Source: a virus | Length of the DNA stretch: 28,302 bases | Virus record (IMG/VR): IMGVR_UViG_3300028840_002935 | Span: 1-28,302 of that record | Direction: 5' to 3' (one strand) | Shown: piece after piece, positions 1 through 7,815 of the stretch | Position numbering within the stretch: position 1 is the first letter of the stretch | Layout of the letters: every line of letters starts with the position of its first letter | The notes under the pieces: model-generated | The model's input: only the letters and a program-made list of their open reading frames with translations | Told to the model about the DNA's origin: nothing | The model's database searches: none | Made by a program: the position numbers and the translations under genes

Positions 1-729
1 CTTGAATACATCGACAAGATTTCTGTAGAACCCGAACAGCTCGCCGACGTAATCCATGAAGTTACGCTGCGTCCGAGACGAGTATTCTCCATCAGAAACA
101 AACCGCCTGAACCATTCAGGCGCCATAATCGTAGCAGGAGATATGGAAACATCACCAATGGCGTTTACCACCAGAGGTAACCTTGCGGATCGCGCAAGGT
201 CTATTGTGACCTCAAACCACGTATGGTTATCTATAATCGTCACAGGCGAATTGTTAGCCTGTATCTGGAGAATAATCCCATCAACAATGTCTGGAATCTC
301 GTCGCCGGGAAGCGCGATGTATTGCGCTGGATCTCCATAGATAGAAATTCCATACACAGCAGCCGGAACAGCAGAATTAACAAGCACGGCGTATTGGAGC
401 TTATCTAGGTCTGGGTCGTGTGTTAGTTCTCTGTACGGCTTGACAGACAGCGCAACGAGAATATGGTCTTGCGTAGACGTGTATGTGACACCACCGTCTA
501 CAGAGTAGAACACCCTGTAGTAGTAGATAGTAGAGTCTTCTAGGTCAGTGTCTGTGTACGTGCTGACCAACACGCCAGAGTAAACCGACGGCACGATGTC
601 ATCATGCCATAAGGCAATAACAGACGTGCTGCGCTTGATGATAATATCCGTCACCCCCGCTGGGAATGTAGAGGCATCAAGCTCAAGCTGAATGCTATTA
701 CCTCGAAGGTCTGGTATTGCCCTATTCAT
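1..729 (-). CDS. Baseplate/tail protein, N-terminal 243 residues (runs off left edge)
   Basis: The frame is open from an ATG at 729 to base 1, so only the first 243 residues are present and the stop lies outside. The start has an AGGTGA ribosome site and follows the preceding gene's TAG by 7 bases. Residues about 25-100 look like a fibronectin type III or Ig-like beta domain (hydrophobic strands, then STIYYYRVFYSVDGG). The end of the visible part is helical and aromatic (EWFRRFVSDGEY, then FMDYVGELFGFYRNL). Its place after the baseplate J-like gene fits a P2 gpI-like tail protein, a baseplate component or a fibre-attachment protein. That is inference from position; I do not recognise the family. 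Confidence 0.65.
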   Translation of the reverse strand, partial: MNRAIPDLRGNSIQLELDASTFPAGVTDIIIKRSTSVIALWHDDIVPSVYSGVLVSTYTDTDLEDSTIYYYRVFYSVDGGVTYTSTQDHILVALSVKPYRELTHDPDLDKLQYAVLVNSAVPAAVYGISIYGDPAQYIALPGDEIPDIVDGIILQIQANNSPVTIIDNHTWFEVTIDLARSARLPLVVNAIGDVSISPATIMAPEWFRRFVSDGEYSSRTQRNFMDYVGELFGFYRNLVDVFK

Positions 730-736
730 GAGTCAC

Positions 737-1066
737 CTATTTGAGAATGGCTATGGCGGATACAACAAGGGCTAAGATTACACCAACAAGTGCAGAAATT
801 AATGTGCGCCGAAACCAGTCTCTGTCATCCTCAATTTTCTTCAGTCGGATTTCGTGGTCTCGCACCTGATCTACGACGCCAGGTCCGGAACCATACCCGC
901 CGCGCAGAGCCTCGTCGATCTTCAGCATTAGTTTTTCCAATGACCCAACCTTTTCCACAAATGAAACAACAAGCTGCTCCAGTTTGGAATGGTGAATGCA
1001 CGGCGGAGGGATCATTGGCATTTCTGGGTTGGTGCTCCTACCAACCTGTTGTCCGTCATCGCCCAT
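737..1066 (-). CDS. Small coiled-coil protein with C-terminal membrane helix, holin/XhlA-like
   Basis: The product has 109 residues. The N-terminus is Pro/Met-rich, with a stretch PMIPPPCIHH. The middle (residues about 28-85) is charged and predicted to form a coiled coil (LEQLVVSFVEKVGSLEKLML; VRDHEIRLKKIEDDRDW). The last 20 or so residues are one strongly hydrophobic segment (LISALVGVILALVVSAIAIL) ending in a single Lys. This layout, a coiled coil followed by a C-terminal transmembrane helix, matches the haemolysin XhlA/holin-accessory type, but no sequence-specific motif proves lysis function. Its ATG shares the A of the preceding TAA (TAATG), so it is translationally coupled to the baseplate J-like gene. 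A membrane-anchored baseplate accessory protein is the alternative. Confidence 0.6.
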   Translation of the reverse strand: MGDDGQQVGRSTNPEMPMIPPPCIHHSKLEQLVVSFVEKVGSLEKLMLKIDEALRGGYGSGPGVVDQVRDHEIRLKKIEDDRDWFRRTLISALVGVILALVVSAIAILK

Positions 1067-3114
1067 TATTCAATTCCTCCGATTGGAGAGATCGTCAAAT
1101 CATTCGAAACATTCAGGACGGGTAATTCATTGTCCCTTAGATCTAAATCAGCCACTTCATCATAGGTGTCAATACGAAATTCGTCGCCAACAGTCAAACG
1201 AGCAGTCGCAGCAGAATCGTCGAAATCGTATTGAAGTGTGTCTTCGATATTGGTGAAAGGGCCTGCATCCGTGAGGAGCCCATCAGCTTCTCTTACCTCG
1301 ACGTAGTATTCTGTGTCGGGGGAAGACCAAATCTGAAGCTCACCATACGTAACAACATCGGCTGGGTCTACGGTAATCGTGTTAGATGTCCACGAAATCA
1401 CACGGTATTTACCAGTGTTGTAGTTTCGGTTCGGGTACAGATACCATTCATCAAGACCAATGGGATTGAATTGGTTTGGTCCCCATCCCTTAGAAGTATC
1501 TGTCAGCGTGTTAGTCCCAGCGTATGTAGACCTACCGACAACGCGCCGATAGAAATCGAATTCCTCTGGAACACCTGTGTTTACAACGCGCACCACCCAT
1601 TCGTGTCGCCCGACGTCATTATCATCGGTGACAGAGTAAGAAATGGCTGGCTTCGAGCTTTCATTCTGCCCAGAAAAAGTATGGGATACCTTTGGCCGAA
1701 AGCGCGTAAACACGGCTCTCAGAACACCACGCTCATACAGGTCAGCGAATTCCTTGTACAGTGCCTGTAGAGTAAAAATGAGATTGCCATTAATGTCTCT
1801 GCCAGCAAACGACAGGTTAGTGTAGTCGAACCACCCTGTTCCCGCCGCGTTCTTGATTTTGTCTCTGGTATACGCTTCGACATCAGAGGACCGAAAGTTA
1901 TCTCGAATGAACAGGTTAATGTTCCATTCGATACTCTTAAACACAGGGTCCTGGAAATATGGAAATACGCCAAGGTATTTAATCGTCGACAAATCTCGCA
2001 GAATATTCATCTTCTGCAATGACGAAATGGTGGAAGATTCAGAGAGCGCGACAACGATAACAGGCTCAGACGGTGTTGTTCCTACAAACATCCGTGCTTT
2101 GGCACCAGTGAAATAGCTCTCTGTGAACGTCACGAAATCGTAAGAGGAGATAAGCCGCTCCTGCGTACGCAGTGTGGTAGCTAGTCTCTTCTTAGCCTCC
2201 ACCAGAGTTTCACCGTCAGTCCCCGTGCCACGGCTATTTGAAACCGCTGTGTTCGTCACAGCCGTAACATATTGTGGGGCTGAGTCTACCTCTGTAATCG
2301 TATTCGCAGCTAGGTTCCCAAGGGTCCCAACGCTAGCAAAATAGCTCACAGAGAGCACCTGCGCGAGAGGCGGAATGGCTCCGTAGATACCATCACCAAA
2401 TAGAATCTCAACAACGCCAGTGGGAGAAACGCGAATACGATAGTACTCGCTGTCCTCTTCATAGTTGCTGAGAGAGTCTTCCCGCGTCCACAAAGTCGGC
2501 CCGACATACACCTCAAGAGACGACAGAATTACGGGGTATCTGGCTAGTTCAAACGCTTGGTTGGCGGAACCATCAGAAGTCCCGAGAGATTCGACGCCCC
2601 CTGCGGGAGCTTCTCCTTCGACGATGTCGATAACCTGATCTTGAACAGAAATCCATACTCCGGGATCGGCGTAATCTGGGTGAAACCTAATGATGCCAGA
2701 CGCAGTATCTGCTGAAAAGACATGATCTTTAGTAAGGTAATACCCGAATGGTGGGACAAGAAACACCCCCGGTTCTGAGGTTATTGTTAGCTGCCCGCGC
2801 GCTGGGACAGGACCAGAGTACAGAAAGTCGAATATCCTCGCCCATTTCAAAAAGAAGTCATAATCCACCATTGTGTATGGATTAGTCTCGCGCACGCGCA
2901 CATCTAGCATGTGGAGGAGGTATTCTCCCATCCATGCTACAAGATCGACGAACATCATTTCGAAGCTAGCTGGCGCGAAATTAGTCCACAAATCAGAGTA
3001 TCTCGTTCGCGCGAAGTCGACGAGATCCACCACAAGCTGGTCGAACGTGTAGCTTGTGAATTTCCTGACCGGAGTATTTTCCCTATACCAGCTACCGTAC
3101 AGATTAGAAAACAT
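1066..3114 (-). CDS. Baseplate J-like wedge protein
   Basis: The product has 682 residues. The N-terminus, with MFVDLVAWMGEYLLHMLDVR and nearby residues, is the typical opening of phage baseplate J / T4 gp6-like wedge proteins: a helical region that docks on the gp25-like partner. Residues about 200-420 carry the conserved J core, including DGIYGAIPPLAQVLSVSYF, the GTDGETLVEAKKRLATTLRT segment and SSYDFVTFTESYFTGAKARM. The C-terminal third (from about 490) is rich in beta strands and aromatics and may be a phage-specific arm. The ATG overlaps the end of the gp25-like gene by 11 bases and is preceded by GGAGG. The gp25-like and J-like proteins form the wedge that surrounds the hub and anchors fibres. 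Confidence 0.9.
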   Translation of the reverse strand: MFSNLYGSWYRENTPVRKFTSYTFDQLVVDLVDFARTRYSDLWTNFAPASFEMMFVDLVAWMGEYLLHMLDVRVRETNPYTMVDYDFFLKWARIFDFLYSGPVPARGQLTITSEPGVFLVPPFGYYLTKDHVFSADTASGIIRFHPDYADPGVWISVQDQVIDIVEGEAPAGGVESLGTSDGSANQAFELARYPVILSSLEVYVGPTLWTREDSLSNYEEDSEYYRIRVSPTGVVEILFGDGIYGAIPPLAQVLSVSYFASVGTLGNLAANTITEVDSAPQYVTAVTNTAVSNSRGTGTDGETLVEAKKRLATTLRTQERLISSYDFVTFTESYFTGAKARMFVGTTPSEPVIVVALSESSTISSLQKMNILRDLSTIKYLGVFPYFQDPVFKSIEWNINLFIRDNFRSSDVEAYTRDKIKNAAGTGWFDYTNLSFAGRDINGNLIFTLQALYKEFADLYERGVLRAVFTRFRPKVSHTFSGQNESSKPAISYSVTDDNDVGRHEWVVRVVNTGVPEEFDFYRRVVGRSTYAGTNTLTDTSKGWGPNQFNPIGLDEWYLYPNRNYNTGKYRVISWTSNTITVDPADVVTYGELQIWSSPDTEYYVEVREADGLLTDAGPFTNIEDTLQYDFDDSAATARLTVGDEFRIDTYDEVADLDLRDNELPVLNVSNDLTISPIGGIE

Positions 3115-3517
3115 TATCTGCCTCCGGTAGGTCTATCTCAGTAGAGAATTCCTGATGTGTTCTCAGAAATTGGGACGACAACCCGTAAGTGACTGTCATC
3201 CTAACACGCCCTGTATCTGACCCGGTGGTCGTCTTTATCTTCAGCAGTTTAGCGCGATATTCATGAGAAACAATGGCGTTCTCTACAGAACGAGAAAATC
3301 GAGGCGTGACACCTGCTGTGAGGTTAGTGAACGGAAGTTCGTTTACCAACGTCCCTAAGTATTCACGTCTTGGTCTATCGCCTAACGGCAAAAGAACGAG
3401 CCTGCGGATGTCCTGAGATAGTAGCTCTTCACCTGTAATGTACGAGAGCTTCCCAGTATCTGTATCCGCAGAAAATGGAACGCGCACACCGCGTCCTAAA
3501 GATTCTAGCTTGAACAT
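3104..3517 (-). CDS. gp25-like baseplate wedge protein
   Basis: The product has 137 residues from ATG 3517. A TTG twelve bases upstream is in frame, but GGGAGGA (minus strand of 3521-3527) lies between them and identifies the ATG as the start. The central LSYITGEELLSQDIRRLVLL, then GDRPRREYLGTLVNELPFTN and SRSVENAIVSHEYRAKLLKI, match the gpW/gp25 family: a small lysozyme-fold wedge protein that nucleates sheath assembly at the baseplate. The conserved motif normally reads like an R-E-(Y/F)-x(n)-N-x-G series, and PRREYLGTLVNE is its counterpart here. The gene follows a palindromic repeat (3528-3550) and overlaps the J-like gene, its usual neighbour. Confidence 0.85.
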   Translation of the reverse strand: MFKLESLGRGVRVPFSADTDTGKLSYITGEELLSQDIRRLVLLPLGDRPRREYLGTLVNELPFTNLTAGVTPRFSRSVENAIVSHEYRAKLLKIKTTTGSDTGRVRMTVTYGLSSQFLRTHQEFSTEIDLPEADNVF

Positions 3518-3527
3518 TGTTCCTCCC

Positions 3528-3550
3528 AAACATTGCGCATGCGCAAGTTA
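3528..3550 (-). repeat. Palindromic repeat copy 1 (before gp25-like gene)
   Basis: The core TTGCGC-AT-GCGCAA is at 3533-3546. On the minus strand it starts at the TAA of the hydrophobic hypothetical and ends just before the GGGAGGA ribosome site of the gp25-like gene. Confidence 0.85.
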
Positions 3551-4279
3551 TGGTAGCGCGTCTAGTATAGCTATAAACCCGTTCAGCGCGATTATCATAT
3601 CACCGATGGTGGTAGATAAATCTGTGCCGGAGTTAAAAATCGACAACATATCTGGCGCACCAGGAATCGTAGTACCGCCAACAAGGCTAGAAAAGAAGTT
3701 CATGATAACCAATGCTGTACCCACCGGAGAGTTAGAATTGCTGATGGTGGCAGCAAAATTCCACAAGGCGTCGGTGGCACAAACGAGGTACGCGGCGTAC
3801 TCAGAATCTAGCGCTGGTGTGGCTATGATATACGCGTCGGCCCTAGCCGCATTTATGTCATTCACCCGATTCCTCAAGCCATTCAACCAATTGACCCTCC
3901 GCACAAGGTAAGCCCGCAAGACCCTTTTGAAGTCTATATAGAGCTGTATTACCCACACCGTAGGAGCATATTCCGCAAGTAGCTCTGCCACAGCCGTAGT
4001 AAGTAGCGCGAGGGCGGTGTTAAATGCTGTGAAGTCGAGAGTCGTGACGGCATCTTCAATTGCCTCTATCACAGCGACAACCGCGCTAATCACGGCGATG
4101 ATTTTTAACATCGGCTGGAGAAACGCAGTTGCCTCTACGAACCGACCAAAAAGAGCCTCCTCCGCAGCCTCAATATCTGACATAGAAATGAGAGCGGGGT
4201 CAGCAACAAGATCTGTCCCAGGCAGGTGTAAAATACCAAAGATATTAGGGAATCTGGCGTCTATGTAACAGTCGGCCAT
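3548..4279 (-). CDS. Hydrophobic hypothetical protein in the baseplate cluster
   Basis: I do not recognise this protein. From ATG 4279 it has 243 residues. An in-frame GTG at 4306 would add nine residues but would overlap the spike gene, whose TAA is at 4293-4295; I prefer the ATG, which follows GGAAAT. Two long apolar helical stretches stand out: residues about 55-105 (MLKIIAVISAVVAVIEAIED, then FNTALALLTTAVAELLAEYA) and about 190-240 (VGTALVIMNFFSSLVGG, IGDMIIALNGFIAILDALP). Between them is a basic section, LRAYLVRRVNWLNGLRNR. The helices are long and Ala-rich, consistent with membrane contact or a helical bundle. Its site between the spike and gp25 genes argues for a virion or tail-tip role. 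The TAA is the first part of a palindromic repeat. Confidence 0.7.
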   Translation of the reverse strand: MADCYIDARFPNIFGILHLPGTDLVADPALISMSDIEAAEEALFGRFVEATAFLQPMLKIIAVISAVVAVIEAIEDAVTTLDFTAFNTALALLTTAVAELLAEYAPTVWVIQLYIDFKRVLRAYLVRRVNWLNGLRNRVNDINAARADAYIIATPALDSEYAAYLVCATDALWNFAATISNSNSPVGTALVIMNFFSSLVGGTTIPGAPDMLSIFNSGTDLSTTIGDMIIALNGFIAILDALP

Positions 4280-4292
4280 GCTATATTTCCGA

Positions 4293-5078
4293 TTAGATAG
4301 GGCCACCTACTGGTAAAACAGGGCGGCCATTTAGACTCAAAGAACCTGTAGCGGCTATATTAACATCCAGACCGATAACGGTCAATGTCAGTGTAGTGCC
4401 GTTCACAGTTAGTTTGCACAAAAAAGGAGGTGCAGCAGAAGAGACCTCACGTACACCAACCACACGTTCGGTCTTATTGCCGGTCACCTCCTCAACCTTG
4501 TCCCCGCCTGTGTATTCTTGTCTGTCGCCCTTGTCGAAATCTGATTTACCTAGCGACACCTCAGACACAGTGCCATCTTGGTACATCTCAACAAAGGTCC
4601 CAGATGGGTGCCAAATCTGAACTCGTTCACTGCCTGCCGAATCGTCTACTTCTAGTTGAATTCCATTTGGCGTCCGCCAAACACTGTTATTCGGGTAGTC
4701 AGTAGCGCGTGTGGTGGGAGGAACGACCATACCGAGAGGAGACGTAGTAGAGCCTTTCTCGGTGTCAGTACCATCTGCTTCGCCTTTAGCTGCCTTTGGT
4801 ACATCGTCAGAAGAATGAAAGACACCCATAACAACGGGAAAGCGCGGATTAGCCATTTCGAACATAATCCACACGGGGGACCCCACAGGCGGGACGCGGA
4901 AATCGGCATTCGTAGGATTACAAGGCTTCGCCCAGTTGCTCCATTTTGATGCGACATCCGCCTCCCCAAAAACCTGTGGTAAGTACACCCGCGCACGCCC
5001 TAGTTGTTTAGGGTCCTCCACGTCTCTAACGAAACCTTTATACAGCCCAGGGTACATAGTCTCTATGTTGTTGGGCAT
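4293..5078 (-). CDS. Baseplate spike protein with gpV/gp5-type OB fold
   Basis: The product has 261 residues. The N-terminal 100 residues are the OB-fold of phage baseplate assembly protein V / T4 gp5: MYPGLYKGFVRDVEDPKQLG, RARVYLPQVFG, then PPVGSPVWIMFEMANPRFPVVMG. After a linker (about 100-140), the chain has TPNGIQLEVDDSAGSERVQI, a beta-strand pattern common in spike shafts, then a short repeat-like run GGDKVEEVTGNKTERVVG that resembles the beta-helical needle repeats of gp5/VgrG proteins. No lysozyme domain is present. It would form the central trimeric spike beneath the hub encoded just upstream. Confidence 0.88.
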   Translation of the reverse strand: MPNNIETMYPGLYKGFVRDVEDPKQLGRARVYLPQVFGEADVASKWSNWAKPCNPTNADFRVPPVGSPVWIMFEMANPRFPVVMGVFHSSDDVPKAAKGEADGTDTEKGSTTSPLGMVVPPTTRATDYPNNSVWRTPNGIQLEVDDSAGSERVQIWHPSGTFVEMYQDGTVSEVSLGKSDFDKGDRQEYTGGDKVEEVTGNKTERVVGVREVSSAAPPFLCKLTVNGTTLTLTVIGLDVNIAATGSLSLNGRPVLPVGGPI

Positions 5079-5093
5079 GTCTTCTTTCCATTA

Positions 5094-6791
5094 CTATTCA
5101 TGGAGTCGGTTAAAAGTCCCGTTTTGCTCAAGCGGTACAGGCGCAGGAGGATTGGCAGGCATCTGGTGTAGTTTACCCTCACGAAAGTACTTCATAGCGA
5201 TAGCATCTCTATTTAGTGTCTGCTCTTGGTAGTACACCTCTGCACCAGCCTTATCTGTGACAGTCCAAGAAGTTTCTCCGGCGTGTACAACAACGGTCGT
5301 CTCGTCTGTGCCTTTTTTCGCCTTGTCTTTTAGATTCTTCACAAGGTCAGTATCAGATTTTTTCTTGCCCTTATCTTTATTGTGCTTTTTGGGTTTTGGA
5401 ACACGCGACATTTTACTAATATTCGTGTTAGCTGCCCCACCACCGCCGCCAGAATGTCTTAGCTCAGTGATGTAGTAGTTCCCGCTAAACAAGCCTAAAC
5501 CCTCGAAACGCACAACAGCACCCGCATCCAGCACAGGCTCTAACACGAGTTCAGCAGAAGCTTCTCTAGATTTGTCTAGAGCCCATTTACGCTTTGCCCG
5601 AGCTATGAGACGCATTCTATTTCTAGAATCTTCAGGAGTACCAATGCGTACCTCGTTGAAGACCTTCTTGTTAGTTCCGTCTTTAGCCTGCTTTTCTGTA
5701 TTCGCCTTCTTGGCTTTTAAGTGCCTAAGACCGTCATAAGTATGTCCACCAACTGAAAGACGAGCGTTTTCGGCATTCTGCTGCTCAATGAATTTCTTTC
5801 CAGAAGGAGTATCAGAACGCTGATATGCATCTGAGTATTCTCGTACGCTAATAGGCGGACCCTTAATTTTAGTGCGGCCAAGCTTGTCGCGTACGTAATC
5901 TTTCGGCGTCTTCCCCTTATCTGTGACCACCTTCCCCATAAAAGAAGAATTACCGGCATCCCACATATTGTCTCGAGATATCGCATCCTTGGCACCTGCA
6001 TCCCAAGACATCCACACTTGTTTTGTTGATTCCTGCCCATTACCAGACGTCTCAGTCTGCCCTTGTTTACCTGGTGCCTTTTTCCCCGTACCACCAGTTG
6101 CAGCCATGTTAGGAATTTCACCAGTCTTAACAGTCGGTTTAAACGTCTTGAGAATGGTGTTTACCTCTTTGTACACATACGTACGCGCTGGCTCGGCTTT
6201 CTTTAATTTGTCGCTATCGACAAAGAAAAGAATGCGGTTCTTGATATAGCATTCAAAGCCTATCTCTGCGGCGCGCTGGCGTAGGAATTTCCACGCGTTA
6301 TCTCTCGACGTGTGTACAAATGGATGCTCGGGATCTAAGTCATCAGATTCATCTACCACATATTTAAGGCCGAGCTGTCGCGCATAGCGTACAGCGATGT
6401 CAGTGGAAGATAGCTGCCCCCAATTAACCTCGCTTATGTATTTTGACAGGCTGTAGGAAAGATCCCACCCAGTTAACGTGATGCGAATTGTGCCATCGGC
6501 ATTAAACGAAGGCTCTAGGTAGACAACAGTAAAATCGTATTTACGCGAAAGGTTATCTGCGTAACCAAACCGCACAACAATACTATTTCCCTGCTGAAAT
6601 TCCCACGAGTCCAAAAAGCGCACATCGGGCAAAGAACATTCCAGTCGTAGCTGGTCTGCCTTCTTCAAGCTGCTGGAAACCTCCCAGCTATACATGAAGT
6701 TGTGAATCAGAGTCTGGTCTTCACCATTTACCAGAAACACAAAGATAGGTGCCCGATAGAGCGCGAAGATATCTCCCCGATCATATAACAT
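5094..6791 (-). CDS. Baseplate hub protein, late control D / gp27-like
   Basis: The product has 565 residues. The N-terminal half follows the hub pattern: PIFVFLVNGEDQTLIHNFMY, a beta domain with SLKKADQLRLECSLPD and GNSIVVRFGYAD, then the second tube-like domain SSTDIAVRYARQLGLKY and DNAWKFLRQRAAEIGFECYI. This fits gpD (P2), gp27 (T4) and VgrG-N proteins, which form the trimeric adaptor between the hexameric tube and the spike. Residues about 215-360 are low-complexity and rich in Gly, Lys, Thr and Gln. The chain then returns to a conserved-looking ARAKRKWALDKSREASAELV section. A second Lys-rich run (about 465-500) precedes the C-terminus. Its ATG overlaps the upstream TAA (TAATG). Confidence 0.85.
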   Translation of the reverse strand: MLYDRGDIFALYRAPIFVFLVNGEDQTLIHNFMYSWEVSSSLKKADQLRLECSLPDVRFLDSWEFQQGNSIVVRFGYADNLSRKYDFTVVYLEPSFNADGTIRITLTGWDLSYSLSKYISEVNWGQLSSTDIAVRYARQLGLKYVVDESDDLDPEHPFVHTSRDNAWKFLRQRAAEIGFECYIKNRILFFVDSDKLKKAEPARTYVYKEVNTILKTFKPTVKTGEIPNMAATGGTGKKAPGKQGQTETSGNGQESTKQVWMSWDAGAKDAISRDNMWDAGNSSFMGKVVTDKGKTPKDYVRDKLGRTKIKGPPISVREYSDAYQRSDTPSGKKFIEQQNAENARLSVGGHTYDGLRHLKAKKANTEKQAKDGTNKKVFNEVRIGTPEDSRNRMRLIARAKRKWALDKSREASAELVLEPVLDAGAVVRFEGLGLFSGNYYITELRHSGGGGGAANTNISKMSRVPKPKKHNKDKGKKKSDTDLVKNLKDKAKKGTDETTVVVHAGETSWTVTDKAGAEVYYQEQTLNRDAIAMKYFREGKLHQMPANPPAPVPLEQNGTFNRLHE

Positions 6792-7066
6792 TACAAATCC
6801 AGAAAAGCGGTGAGGAAGGGGACGTTCAACACCTGGCCTACGGTAAGCTCAAGTGGGTCAGAGAGCTTGTTTTGCTCTGCGATTATCGTCCAGTAATTAG
6901 ACGTGTTGTAAGCCTTCAACGACACAGTAAGAATCGTGTCGTCCTCCTGAACAACGTATTGAAAGCAGTTCTGTATCCCTGTGAAAAACCTATCCTCTAC
7001 AAGCGGGACAGGTTGAGTCAAAGGGGTTAAATCAGAGCCAAGTGAATATAAAATCGTCCGTCTCAT
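6791..7066 (-). CDS. LysM-like / gp53-like baseplate protein
   Basis: The product has 91 residues. The C-terminal half holds a LysM-type module: VQEDDTILTVSLKAYNTSNY, WTIIAEQNKL, then LELTVGQVLNVP. This is the form used in small tail and baseplate proteins (T4 gp53-like wedge proteins; LysM proteins next to gpD) rather than in cell-wall enzymes. GGGAG, partly covering the upstream gene's stop, precedes the ATG. It sits between the CIS-tube-like protein and the hub, the usual place for the LysM component that clamps the inner baseplate. Confidence 0.8.
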   Translation of the reverse strand: MRRTILYSLGSDLTPLTQPVPLVEDRFFTGIQNCFQYVVQEDDTILTVSLKAYNTSNYWTIIAEQNKLSDPLELTVGQVLNVPFLTAFLDL

Positions 7067-7069
7067 TTC

Positions 7070-7780
7070 TTAGCTCCCAGTAGAACCACCCTGCGCCTTG
7101 ATAGCATCAGACCCAAAGAATACCTCTTCGGCGCCTTCTGCTGCAGTGGCAGTATCCAGAACGTGCATGACAGTTATATTAGTCGTGGGCTGCTCTTCGA
7201 ATGTCACGTCTACCTCGGCTGCCAGTGGTCGATAGTCTGGAGTACACATGAAAATATCAATCTTGTATGATTTGATAATTCCACGCATGAACCCCAGTGT
7301 CGGATTATCACCCAACCACATATCCACCATTGGAGGAGCAGTAACAATGCTCCTATCTCCCAAAGTTCTGGTGCCTGGGACAGTCGCAGCTTCGAACCAG
7401 AGAAGCTCCTGTTGAATGTCTTGTTTGAGTAACATCGGATCGCTGGGATGGTTTCCCAGACCGTTAAAGGCCAGGAGGAAGGACCATTCCCGCGACCCGC
7501 TGTTACCAAACTGTTGTAGCGCATGCGACCAACCAGGAGGAGTGTTAGACGCATACGATGGCGCACGAGAAATTTTGATAGACGCTGGATTGTATTGAAA
7601 CACGAGGCTAGCTGAGCGCTCTGACCCCGTGGAATTAGAGTATTCCATAGGATTAGACAGGCTGAGCTGACCACGAGCAGAAAAGTGGGAGACCCATTCT
7701 AGGTATTGGGCCTCCTTGCGCTTTATGTTTTGCCGCGCCTGATTAAAACGCGGGCTGGGTGCCGTGACGATCTGTGCCAT
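7070..7780 (-). CDS. Contractile tail tube-initiator / CIS tube-like protein
   Basis: The product has 236 residues. The motif SLVFQYNPASIKISRAPSY is the signature of the contractile-injection-system tube protein N-terminal family, usually seen as F.(F/Y)NP..(I/Y).(I/V), which sits between tube and hub. Later segments SREWSFLLAFNGLG and YKIDIFMCTPDYRPLAAEVD fit the beta sandwich. In phages this protein comes right after the tape measure and before the LysM and gpD genes, as here. The start is supported by AGGAGATAGGC ahead of the ATG. The 5' leader carries the perfect palindromic repeat at 7794-7813. Confidence 0.82.
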   Translation of the reverse strand: MAQIVTAPSPRFNQARQNIKRKEAQYLEWVSHFSARGQLSLSNPMEYSNSTGSERSASLVFQYNPASIKISRAPSYASNTPPGWSHALQQFGNSGSREWSFLLAFNGLGNHPSDPMLLKQDIQQELLWFEAATVPGTRTLGDRSIVTAPPMVDMWLGDNPTLGFMRGIIKSYKIDIFMCTPDYRPLAAEVDVTFEEQPTTNITVMHVLDTATAAEGAEEVFFGSDAIKAQGGSTGS

Positions 7781-7793
7781 GCCTATCTCCTAT

Positions 7794-7815
7794 ACATTGC
7801 GCATGCGCAATGTTA
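7794..7815 (-). repeat. Palindromic repeat copy 2, perfect 20-base palindrome
   Basis: ACATTGCGCATGCGCAATGT (7794-7813) is a perfect palindrome. The tape measure TAA begins it, and the AGGAGAT ribosome site of the CIS tube-like gene follows. Confidence 0.9.
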
